A stretch of 5,729 bases of DNA from Chloroflexota bacterium (GCA_021812905.1 JAKAMM010000128.1:1-5729), one strand, 5' to 3'; positions 1 to 5,665 are shown, numbered from the stretch's first letter. Numbers and translations are program-made. Notes: generated by a model not told the origin, from the letters alone.

Positions 1-2
1 CG

Positions 3-743
3 CTGGCGCAAAAAATTTACCTCACGCCGCCTACGCCCATTTCGGGCAAAGGCACCACGCTGATGTTCTCCGGCGGCATCGGACATTATTATTACAAGCC
101 GCTAAAAATAGACACGGTTGCCGATGCAACTCTTCACGACGACATCGGCCCACTGCTCGCCGAATCTCTGCGGCAACATGCAGTGTTGAATTCGTATGAA
201 GTTGTGCCACCATCAGAGACTTTGCGCGCGACGGTTTTGGGCGCCAGCACACAGACCGTGACTCTGTCCGGCTCGACGATTTGGGCTGAACGCGAAATCC
301 TGCCGATGAAAAATGTGCCGGTCATCCGCCCCACGTTTCAAGCGGATGCTTCGACCCGGCTCAGCACAAACCTTACACCGGCCACAGTTTCGACGGCAAT
401 TGCCGACGCAACCCGCCGCTGGGATGTGAACATTGCCACCGATCCGTTTGCTGTTGCGCTTGAATTGAATAGGGCTTTAGACTATACTTCGCTCTCACAA
501 CTCGCAAACGGACTGCGCGAGTTCGCCAGCGCGATGCCGCCCGAACGTCCGCTGGTTGTTATTATTGAAAGAGACTATGCTCAGGCTTTGGGACAAACGG
601 TGAAAGGTCTCGCTCCCGAACGCTCCTTACTGGTAATCGATCAAGTTGGTTTGACCGAAGGCGATTATATTGACGTAGGCACACCGCTCATGGATGGACG
701 TGTGGTTCCGTTGAGCGTAAAGACATTAATTTTTTATCATTAG
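3..743 (+). CDS. eutA: EutA, ethanolamine ammonia-lyase reactivating factor (5'-truncated, C-terminal half)
   Basis: The frame is open from the window edge to TAG at 741-743, giving 246 residues; the N-terminal part lies upstream. EutA is an actin/Hsp70-like ATPase that releases damaged cobalamin from the EutBC lyase so that fresh adenosylcobalamin can bind. Numbering from the first visible codon, MFSGGIG at 21-27 matches the glycine-rich adenosine motif of this fold. DDIGPLLAESL at 46-56, RATVLGAS at 75-82 and LSGSTIW at 88-94 are strong EutA signatures. The C-terminus has DYIDVGTPL (221-229) and VVPLSVKTL, very like enterobacterial EutA as I recall it (about 467 aa), so roughly 55% of the protein is visible. 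The N-terminal phosphate-binding motif (DIGTTT-type) cannot be checked. Its position directly before eutB matches the eutA-eutB-eutC order of known operons. Identification is confident; intactness of the whole gene is unknown. Confidence 0.96.
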   Translation: MAQKIYLTPPTPISGKGTTLMFSGGIGHYYYKPLKIDTVADATLHDDIGPLLAESLRQHAVLNSYEVVPPSETLRATVLGASTQTVTLSGSTIWAEREILPMKNVPVIRPTFQADASTRLSTNLTPATVSTAIADATRRWDVNIATDPFAVALELNRALDYTSLSQLANGLREFASAMPPERPLVVIIERDYAQALGQTVKGLAPERSLLVIDQVGLTEGDYIDVGTPLMDGRVVPLSVKTLIFYH

Positions 744-752
744 GTTATATCC

Positions 753-852
753 GTCATTGCGAGGCGGTGTTTTTTCCCGTCGTGGCAATCTCCTGTAATG
801 ATATCTGGTAGGTTACTTGAGATTGCTTCGTCGCTTCACTTCTCGCAATGAC
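753..852. repeat. Imperfect palindromic dispersed repeat, copy A (eutA-eutB spacer)
   Basis: The 127-bp gap between eutA and eutB is mostly one imperfect palindrome. Exact 11-bp inverted ends, GTCATTGCGAG (753-763) and CTCGCAATGAC (842-852), enclose a second exact 8-bp pair, GCAATCTC (785-792) and GAGATTGC (819-826). A smaller 4-bp pair lies at 795-798/813-816. The RNA could fold into a long interrupted hairpin. It shares GTCATTGCGAG and GAGATTGCTTC with the copy at 3870-3944. No coding capacity, transposase or clear target-site duplication is visible. Repeats with this consensus are widespread, non-autonomous and intergenic in several phyla. Its right end stops 7 nt before the eutB SD, so that site is preserved. 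Confidence 0.88.
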
Positions 853-859
853 AAACTCT

Positions 860-865
860 AAGGAG
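860..865 (+). promoter_or_regulatory. Shine-Dalgarno site of eutB
   Basis: AAGGAG lies 5 nt before ATG at 871. It fixes the eutB start and shows that the repeat just upstream has not removed the site. The leader TAAGGAGCAACTATG is almost identical to that of eutL (TAAGGAGCAACGATG). Confidence 0.85.
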
Positions 866-870
866 CAACT

Positions 871-2238
871 ATGCTTCTCCGCACGAAACTGCATGGCAAG
901 ACCTACGAATTTCCAGATATTCGAATCCTCATGGGCAAAGCCAATGAGGAGAAGTCGGGGGATCGGCTTGCGGGCGTTGCCGCCGAGACCGCCGCTGAAC
1001 GCGTCGCCGCGCGTTTGGTGCTGGCCGAAGTTCCCATGCGCGTCCTGCGTGAAACGCCAGCCATCCCTTATGACCAGGATGAAGTCACACGCGTCATTCA
1101 AGACGCCGTGGATGAATCCATCTATAACGAAATCAAAGACAAAACCGTTGGTGAAGTCCGCGAGTGGCTCCTGGCCGATACGACTTCCAGCGATATGATC
1201 CGCCGCTCCTCCGCAGGACTGACTGCCGAGATGATCTCCGCTGTGGCGAAGTTGATGTCGAATCTCGATCTGATGTACGCCGCTAAAAAGATCCCTGTTA
1301 CCGCACATTGCAACAACACTATCGGCTCAGCCGGGACTTTATCCAGCCGCAACCAACCCAACCACCCCACCGACTCGCCCGAAGGCATCCGCGCAGAAAT
1401 TTACGAAGGCCTCTCGTTTGGTTCAGGCGATTCAGTCATCGGCATCAATCCAGTTGACGATTCTTATGGCTCGGTCTCACGTCTGCTCGATATGACTTAC
1501 GACGTTATCAAGACCTGGAACATCCCAACGCAAAACTGCGTGCTAGCTCACGTCACCACACAGATGAAATGTATGGAATCTGGCTCGCCGGTTGGACTGG
1601 TTTTCCAATCTCTCTCCGGTTCGCAAAAAGGTAACGACTCATTTGGCATCTCGGTCAGCATGCTGGACGAGGCCTACGAACTAGCCAAGAAACACTGCTT
1701 CCCTAAAGGTCCCAACTTCATGTACTTCGAGACTGGTCAAGGCTCGGCTCTTTCCGCCGATGCCCATAATGGCTGGGATCAACTCACACTCGAAGCTCGC
1801 AATTACGGCCTGGCAAAACGCTACGATCCATATCAGGTCAACACCGTTGTCGGCTTTATTGGTCCTGAATATCTTTACGATGCGCGCCAGATTCAACGTG
1901 CGGGCCTTGAAGATCATTTCATGGGTAAGCTCACCGGCATCCCGATGGGCGTCGACGCCTGCTACACCAACCACGCGCGCGCCGATCAAAACGCCATCGA
2001 AAACCTGGCCGTCATGCTCACCGCCGCAGGATGTAATTATTTCATGGGCGTCCCGATGGGCGACGACTCGATGCTCTCCTATCAATGCACTTCCTTCCAC
2101 GATGCACCCGCCCTGCGTCAGCTCTTCAAACTTCGCCCCGCTCCTGAATTCGAAAAATGGATGGTTGAACTCGGACTCATGAAGGACGGCGTGCTCACCG
2201 AAAAAGCCGGCGATGCCTCATTCTTCCTCAAGCGGTAA
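871..2238 (+). CDS. eutB: EutB, ethanolamine ammonia-lyase large (catalytic) subunit
   Basis: The 455-residue product is essentially the length of E. coli EutB (453). With EutC it forms adenosylcobalamin-dependent ethanolamine ammonia-lyase (EC 4.3.1.7), which converts ethanolamine to acetaldehyde and ammonia by a radical mechanism. The substrate-contacting residues known from E. coli EutB, Arg160, Gln162, Asn193, Glu287 and Asp362, fall here at exactly the same numbers: SSRNQPN around 160-162, GINP at 191-194, FETGQGSALS from 286, GVDACYTNHA from 360. This supports a functional TIM-barrel active site and the chosen ATG. Other family blocks are AHCNNTIGSAGTLSSR (145-160), the DDSMLSYQCTSFHD block (398-411) and a C-terminal FFLKR. 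ATG 871 follows a good SD. eutC starts 11 nt after the stop. No truncation, frameshift or key-residue loss is visible. An overlapping + strand frame at 848-1198 and antisense frames are shadows. Confidence 0.99.
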   Translation: MLLRTKLHGKTYEFPDIRILMGKANEEKSGDRLAGVAAETAAERVAARLVLAEVPMRVLRETPAIPYDQDEVTRVIQDAVDESIYNEIKDKTVGEVREWLLADTTSSDMIRRSSAGLTAEMISAVAKLMSNLDLMYAAKKIPVTAHCNNTIGSAGTLSSRNQPNHPTDSPEGIRAEIYEGLSFGSGDSVIGINPVDDSYGSVSRLLDMTYDVIKTWNIPTQNCVLAHVTTQMKCMESGSPVGLVFQSLSGSQKGNDSFGISVSMLDEAYELAKKHCFPKGPNFMYFETGQGSALSADAHNGWDQLTLEARNYGLAKRYDPYQVNTVVGFIGPEYLYDARQIQRAGLEDHFMGKLTGIPMGVDACYTNHARADQNAIENLAVMLTAAGCNYFMGVPMGDDSMLSYQCTSFHDAPALRQLFKLRPAPEFEKWMVELGLMKDGVLTEKAGDASFFLKR

Positions 2239-2242
2239 GGAG
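2236..2242 (+). promoter_or_regulatory. Shine-Dalgarno site of eutC overlapping the eutB stop
   Basis: TAAGGAG contains the eutB stop codon TAA (2236-2238) and lies 7 nt before the eutC ATG at 2250. This spacing favours translational coupling, which suits a fixed EutB:EutC ratio. The ATG at 2243 is out of frame and runs directly against the SD, so 2250 is the supported start. Confidence 0.8.
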
Positions 2243-2249
2243 ATGAATT

Positions 2250-3200
2250 ATGGATGATGCCAAAATTGCCGCGATTGTAGACGCAGTTGTACGTGAACTG
2301 AAAGCCTCGGGCATTGTTAAACCCCTCGCTTCTTCTTCGGACACTTCGACTGCTCCCGTTTCACCGACATTTGCTTCAGCCGTTCCCGTTAAACCCCATG
2401 CGGGTGCCTTCGACGGCAGTCTCAGCATTGACCTGCCCGATCCGGTCACGCCCGAATTGCGCTATAAGCCGCTCGTCAAGAATCCGAAGGATGCCAGCGG
2501 TTTGAATGCCCTGGTTGCATCCACCACCGCACGCATCGGCGTTGGACGCGCAGGACCGCGTTATCGGACTGCTTCGCTTCTGCTTTTCCAGGGTGATCAT
2601 GCCGTCACACAGGATGCCCTGTATCGTGACGTGGATCAAAAACTCCTGGATGAATTTGGTCTGTTCACTGTTGAAACGAAAGTCACCGGCGGCAAACAGG
2701 AATATCTTTTGCGCCCTGATCTTGGACGTTTATTAAATGATGACGCAAAGCGCATCATCAACGAGAACTGCCAGAAGAACGTCAACATCCAAGTGGTTGT
2801 TGGAGACGGGCTTTCCTCGCAGGCAGTCGAATCCAATCTGCGCCAGATGTTCCCGGTCATCAAACAAGGCGTGCAATCCGCCGGGTTGACGTTTGGCACA
2901 CCGTTCTTTATAAAACATGCGCGCGTGGGCGTGATAAACGATGTCGGCGAGTTGATCAAGCCGGATGTGGTTATCCTGCTGATCGGCGAACGTCCCGGCC
3001 TTGGGCGCGCCGAATCCATGAGCGCATACATGGGCTATAAACCGAAATACGGCGACACCGATGCAGATCGGGATGTGGTCTGCAATATCTTCGAGAACGG
3101 TGGAACAAATCCGCTCGAGGCCGGTGCATTTGTTGTGCAGATCGCGCAAAAGATGCGCAAGAATCAGGCATCCGGCGTGAAACTCAAGATGGCAAAGTAA
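2250..3200 (+). CDS. eutC: EutC, ethanolamine ammonia-lyase small subunit with N-terminal encapsulation helix
   Basis: The product has 316 residues, about 20 longer than E. coli EutC (295 from memory). EutC is the small subunit of the B12-dependent lyase; cobalamin sits at its interface with EutB. Family motifs are TARIGVGRAGPRYRT (93-107), FQGDHAVTQDAL (113-124), LRPDLGRLL (154-162), VVGDGLSSQAVE (183-194), GTPFFIKHARV (216-226), ILLIGERPGLG (242-252), SMSAYMGYKP (256-265) and GGTNPLEAGA (284-293). Residues 3-18 (DAKIAAIVDAVVRELK) are predicted to form an amphipathic helix with the pattern of microcompartment encapsulation peptides; enterobacterial EutC is known to use its N-terminus for targeting. 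A Ser/Thr/Pro/Ala-rich linker of about 35 residues (roughly 24-58) joins it to the folded domain and accounts for the extra length. The start is set by the SD at 2236-2242. eutL follows 9 nt after the stop. Confidence 0.98.
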   Translation: MDDAKIAAIVDAVVRELKASGIVKPLASSSDTSTAPVSPTFASAVPVKPHAGAFDGSLSIDLPDPVTPELRYKPLVKNPKDASGLNALVASTTARIGVGRAGPRYRTASLLLFQGDHAVTQDALYRDVDQKLLDEFGLFTVETKVTGGKQEYLLRPDLGRLLNDDAKRIINENCQKNVNIQVVVGDGLSSQAVESNLRQMFPVIKQGVQSAGLTFGTPFFIKHARVGVINDVGELIKPDVVILLIGERPGLGRAESMSAYMGYKPKYGDTDADRDVVCNIFENGGTNPLEAGAFVVQIAQKMRKNQASGVKLKMAK

Positions 3201-3204
3201 GGAG
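3199..3204 (+). promoter_or_regulatory. Shine-Dalgarno site of eutL overlapping the eutC stop
   Basis: AAGGAG begins inside the eutC TAA (3198-3200) and lies 5 nt before the eutL ATG at 3210. It decides the eutL start and points to co-translation of eutB, eutC and eutL. Confidence 0.8.
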
Positions 3205-3209
3205 CAACG

Positions 3210-3866
3210 ATGGCAATTCTCGATCCGATTTTTGGAACTCCTACAGCAGTGCAGTTGATCCCGCAAGTGGATCGTAACTTCGCGGAACAACTCAAGTTGA
3301 CGCCCGAGCAACGCTCGATCGGTTTGCTCAGCGTGGATAACGACGATGCCACCTACGTGGCAATCGACGAAGCCACAAAAATGGCAGACGTTGAAGTTGT
3401 GTATGCACGTTCATTCTATGCAGGTGCGAAGCATACATCAGGATTGATCTCAGGCGAGATCATGGCTATTTTAGCGGGACCCAATCCAGCCGAAGTCCGA
3501 GCCGGTTTAGTCGCCGCAGTGGACTACATCCAAACCAAGGCCATCTGGTATTCCGCCAACGAGGATGCGTCCATTGCGTTCTTCCCGCATTTGATTTCGC
3601 GTACAGGAACGTATCTCTCGAAAGTTTGCAATCTTCCGGTCGGCTCTCCGATTGCCTATCTGGTCGCGCCGCCGAATGAAGGATTGGTTGCACTGGATGC
3701 TGCGCTCAAGTCCGCGGATGTGCAAATCGCCACGTTGACCATGCCGCCTTCTGAAACGAACTACATGGGCGTGATGCTCTCCGGCGATCAACCTGCATGC
3801 AAAGCGGCGGTTTTGGCTTTTCAAAATAAAGTTTTGGAAGTGGCAAACCAACCGATGAATTATTAA
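3210..3866 (+). CDS. eutL: EutL, tandem-BMC-domain microcompartment shell protein
   Basis: The product has 218 residues, against 219 in E. coli EutL. EutL is a BMC-T protein: two circularly permuted BMC domains in one chain, forming a pseudohexameric trimer tile in the shell with pores thought to be gated. Recognisable blocks are DRNFAEQLKL (21-30), IGLLSVDNDDATYVAIDEATK (start 37), VEVVYARSFYAGAKH (61-75), GPNPAEVRAGL (90-100), HLISRTGTYLS (127-137), GSPIAYLVAPP (145-155), the 164-177 DAALKSADV block and PPSETNYMGVMLSG (179-192). These align over the whole length with enterobacterial EutL as I recall it. The first domain covers about 1-110 and the second 111-218. The acidic DNDD (43-46) and Glu83 are in regions associated with the pores and ethanolamine binding in EutL structures; that assignment is from memory. 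It follows eutC by 9 nt, as in eutABCL clusters elsewhere. Confidence 0.98.
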   Translation: MAILDPIFGTPTAVQLIPQVDRNFAEQLKLTPEQRSIGLLSVDNDDATYVAIDEATKMADVEVVYARSFYAGAKHTSGLISGEIMAILAGPNPAEVRAGLVAAVDYIQTKAIWYSANEDASIAFFPHLISRTGTYLSKVCNLPVGSPIAYLVAPPNEGLVALDAALKSADVQIATLTMPPSETNYMGVMLSGDQPACKAAVLAFQNKVLEVANQPMNY

Positions 3867-3869
3867 TCT

Positions 3870-3944
3870 GTCATTGCGAGCCATTCTTTGGCGAAGCAAT
3901 CCCCAAATTTATGAGGAGATTGCTTCCCGAAGGCTCGCAAAGAC
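3870..3944. repeat. Imperfect palindromic dispersed repeat, copy B (eutL-eutE spacer)
   Basis: This is a 75-bp relative of the repeat at 753-852. Its 13-bp ends, GTCATTGCGAGCC (3870-3882) and GGCTCGCAAAGAC (3932-3944), pair with one mismatch. An inner exact 9-bp pair, GAAGCAATC (3893-3901) and GATTGCTTC (3918-3926), makes a two-tier hairpin. It shares GTCATTGCGAG and GAGATTGCTTC with copy A. It starts 3 nt after the eutL stop and ends 13 nt before the eutE ATG, so it fills nearly the whole 91-bp spacer. It happens to be open in the eutE frame from a TTG at 3874; that reading is repeat sequence, not protein. Confidence 0.88.
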
Positions 3945-3946
3945 AT

Positions 3947-3950
3947 GGGA
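3947..3950 (+). promoter_or_regulatory. Weak candidate ribosome-binding site of eutE
   Basis: GGGA, 7 nt before ATG 3958, is the only SD-like sequence. Every other internal start in the window has AAGGAG. The leader ends in ACACAACTATG, resembling GAGCAACTATG of eutB, so an original AAGGAG may have been lost at the edge of the repeat. That history is inference. Confidence 0.4.
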
Positions 3951-3957
3951 CACAACT

Positions 3958-5472
3958 ATGACCGAACTCGACGACGATCTGCTCTCCATCCAGGAAGCCC
4001 GCACGCTGGCTATTCAAGCGCGTGAGGCGCAGAAGAAATTCCTGCACGCCACGCAAGCCGAAGTGGATCGCATCTGTGAAGCAATGGCGCAAGCTGCCGC
4101 GGATGCAGCCCAGCCTTTGGCGCGCATGGCCGCGGAAGAGACCGGTTATGGTGTGCCTGAACACAAGGTTCTCAAAAATCTTCTGTCATCCAAAATGTTG
4201 TGGGATGAAATTAAGAACGTTCCCACAGTTGGCGTCATCCGCAATAATCCAGAGAGGGGCACCTATGATATCGCCTGGCCAATGGGCGTGATCGTTGCGC
4301 TGACCCCCAGCACCAACCCGACCTCGACCGCCATGTTCAAAACGTTAATCGCGGTCAAGGCTCGCAATGCAATTATCGTTGCCCCGCATCCATTTGCAAT
4401 AAAGTGTTCTGCTGAGACCATCCGCATCATGGCGGAGGCTGGCGAACGCGCAGGCATGCCCAAGGGTTTGATCTCGTGCATGACGCGCATCACTTTGCCC
4501 GGCACACATGAACTGATGAAGCATAAATATGTAGCTCTCATCCTTGCCACCGGCGGCTCGGACATGGTACGCGCTGCACACTCGGTCGGCAAACCCGCGT
4601 ACGGCGTGGGACCGGGCAATGTGCCGGTTTATGTTGATCGTTCGGCGGATATCCAGCGCGCCGCCAAGTATATTGTCGCATCAAAGGCGTTCGACCATTC
4701 CGTGATCTGCGCCACCGAGCAATCTGTCGTGGCCGATAAACCCATCGCCGCACAACTTGAAGAATTGATGAAGGCTGAGGGCGCGTATTTCGCCGACGAG
4801 ACGATGTCAAAAGTTCTCGCAAAGAATCTGTTTGTCGGGCATTTACCAAATCCAAAAGCCGTTGGAAAGAGTCCGCAACAATTGGCACAAATGTACGGCT
4901 TCAGCGTCCCAGATTGGGCTCGCATCATTGTGTGCAAGTTGCGTGCGGTCGGGACTGAAGATCCGCTCTCGGGCGAGAAGCTCACGACTGTTCTCGGCTG
5001 GTATGAAGCCAACGGTTGGGAAGAAGGATGCGAGCGATGCCTTGAGTTGATCGACTACGGCGGACGCGGCCACTCACTGGTTATCCACGCGCAGGATCAG
5101 GATGTGATCATGCAATTTGGTTTGGAGAAACCGGTCTTCCGAATTCTAGTCAACACCTGGGGTACGCTCGGCGCGACGGGATTCACGACTGGCCTCATGC
5201 CTTCGATGACCCTTGGCTCCGGCGGCGTTGGTGGCGCGATCACCGGCGACAATATCAGCGTGCATCATTTGTACAACGTCAAGCGCCTGGCCTATGAAAT
5301 CCGCGTCCCACCGGACCAGGCATTTGCTCCCGGTTCGACGGATGATCCAGTCCAGCGGCAGGCTTTCTCGAGCGGCTCAGGATATTCCGCGCCCGCATCA
5401 GTCGGGTCAGGCAATGTGGATGCGCAAGTCGAAGAGATTGTGAAGAGAGTGTTGACGGAATTGAAGAGATAA
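3958..5472 (+). CDS. eutE: Acylating acetaldehyde dehydrogenase (EutE role, AdhE-like ALDH subfamily) with C-terminal encapsulation helix
   Basis: From ATG 3958 the product has 504 residues. It is predicted to convert acetaldehyde, CoA and NAD+ to acetyl-CoA and NADH inside the microcompartment. It shows the CoA-acylating ALDH fold: TPSTNPTST (116-124), ARNAIIVAPHP (135-145), LILATGGSDMVRAAHS (194-209), GVGPGN (216-221), then FDHSVICATEQSVV (245-258) with Cys251 as the likely catalytic thiol. The 396-441 block (ILVNTWGTLGATG, MTLGSGGVGG, HHLYN) resembles the ALDH half of AdhE and SauS-type enzymes more than E. coli EutE. Residues about 451-485 form a Pro/Ser/Gly-rich linker to a terminal helix, DAQVEEIVKRVLTELKR (488-504), with encapsulation-peptide character; the N-terminus lacks one. 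The frame stays open back to TTG 3874, but those 28 codons are repeat DNA, so ATG 3958 is preferred despite its weak SD. A propionaldehyde or other aldehyde substrate cannot be excluded by sequence; the eut context favours acetaldehyde. Confidence 0.95.
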   Translation: MTELDDDLLSIQEARTLAIQAREAQKKFLHATQAEVDRICEAMAQAAADAAQPLARMAAEETGYGVPEHKVLKNLLSSKMLWDEIKNVPTVGVIRNNPERGTYDIAWPMGVIVALTPSTNPTSTAMFKTLIAVKARNAIIVAPHPFAIKCSAETIRIMAEAGERAGMPKGLISCMTRITLPGTHELMKHKYVALILATGGSDMVRAAHSVGKPAYGVGPGNVPVYVDRSADIQRAAKYIVASKAFDHSVICATEQSVVADKPIAAQLEELMKAEGAYFADETMSKVLAKNLFVGHLPNPKAVGKSPQQLAQMYGFSVPDWARIIVCKLRAVGTEDPLSGEKLTTVLGWYEANGWEEGCERCLELIDYGGRGHSLVIHAQDQDVIMQFGLEKPVFRILVNTWGTLGATGFTTGLMPSMTLGSGGVGGAITGDNISVHHLYNVKRLAYEIRVPPDQAFAPGSTDDPVQRQAFSSGSGYSAPASVGSGNVDAQVEEIVKRVLTELKR

Positions 5473-5477
5473 TTTTC

Positions 5478-5565
5478 GTCCTGAGCGGAGCGGAAGCGCA
5501 GTCGAAGGACATTTGAAACAGACTGCACTTCGACTGCGTAGCCAAGAACGCATTTCGCCGCTCAG
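5478..5565. repeat. Imperfect palindromic dispersed repeat, second family (eutE-shell gene spacer)
   Basis: Exact outer arms CTGAGCGG (5481-5488) and CCGCTCAG (5558-5565) enclose an exact 11-bp inner pair, CGCAGTCGAAG (5497-5507) and CTTCGACTGCG (5528-5538). The left half alone also has short inverted ends, GTCCT (5478-5482) and AGGAC (5506-5510), the classic form of this GTCCTGAGCG...GTCGAAGGAC dispersed repeat. The element begins 5 nt after the eutE stop. No U-tract follows the stem, so it is not a standard intrinsic terminator. It differs in sequence from the two GTCATTGCGAG repeats but has the same two-tier hairpin layout and intergenic position. Confidence 0.8.
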
Positions 5566-5574
5566 CGCGATAGA

Positions 5575-5636
5575 CGATTAGAACTCAGATTTCAGGGCTT
5601 GAAAATTTCCAGCCTTGACATCCGATGTCTAATCGG
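5575..5636 (+). other. Possible structured leader upstream of the BMC-H gene
   Basis: Several complementary pairs overlap here: CGATTAGA (5575-5582) with TCTAATCG (5628-5635); GACATC (5617-5622) with GATGTC (5624-5629); CCGAT (5622-5626) with ATCGG (5632-5636); and a small hairpin with GGCT (5596-5599) and AGCC (5611-5614). The first three cannot all form at once. This may be a switchable leader, a DNA operator or chance; no known riboswitch or EutVW-type motif was recognised. Confidence 0.35.
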
Positions 5637-5646
5637 AAAAAACATT
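5615..5646 (+). promoter_or_regulatory. Weak candidate promoter for the BMC-H gene
   Basis: TTGACA at 5615-5620 is a perfect sigma-70 -35 box, 46 nt before the start codon. No good -10 follows: AACATT at 5641-5646 is the nearest TATAAT-like hexamer, at an overlong 20-nt spacing. The -35 overlaps the GACATC-C-GATGTC dyad, which would suit an operator. An internal promoter for a highly expressed shell protein is plausible but not shown. Confidence 0.2.
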
Positions 5647-5649
5647 TTC

Positions 5650-5656
5650 AAAGGAG
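5650..5656 (+). promoter_or_regulatory. Shine-Dalgarno site of the BMC-H gene
   Basis: AAAGGAG lies 9 nt before ATG at 5666 and sets the start of the gene cut by the window edge. Confidence 0.8.
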
Positions 5657-5665
5657 AGTACGACT

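Noticed and set aside
722..750. TTATAT (745-750) as a -10 box for a eutB promoter
   Set aside because: No convincing -35 hexamer lies at 16-18 nt upstream, and the sequence overlaps the AT-rich end of eutA.
764..778. T-run after GGCGG as a terminator for eutA
   Set aside because: No hairpin ends immediately before the T-run; the nearby complementary arms pair across it as part of the repeat.
848..1198. 116-residue + strand frame beginning in the repeat and overlapping eutB
   Set aside because: It is out of frame with eutB, begins at an ATG in the repeat arm without an SD, and has low-complexity arginine/proline content typical of a shadow frame.
754..1308. 184-residue minus-strand open frame across the eutA-eutB spacer and the start of eutB
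   Set aside because: It is antisense to the certain eutB gene. Its repeat-derived part reads VIARSEATKQS, a peptide that recurs in spurious hypothetical proteins translated from this repeat family.
2733..3311. 192-residue minus-strand open frame over eutC and eutL
   Set aside because: It lies antisense to two well-supported genes, spans their junction and resembles no recognised family; it is a by-product of codon bias.
753..3944. CRISPR array or IS element based on the repeated GTCATTGCGAG segments
   Set aside because: There are only two copies 3 kb apart, internally palindromic, with no regular spacers, no transposase and no clear target-site duplications.
5473..5665. Cobalamin riboswitch or EutVW antiterminator site in the longest spacer
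   Set aside because: I looked for a B12-box-like core and for paired EutV-type hairpins with a terminator and found neither; the visible structure is explained by the dispersed repeat and short dyads.
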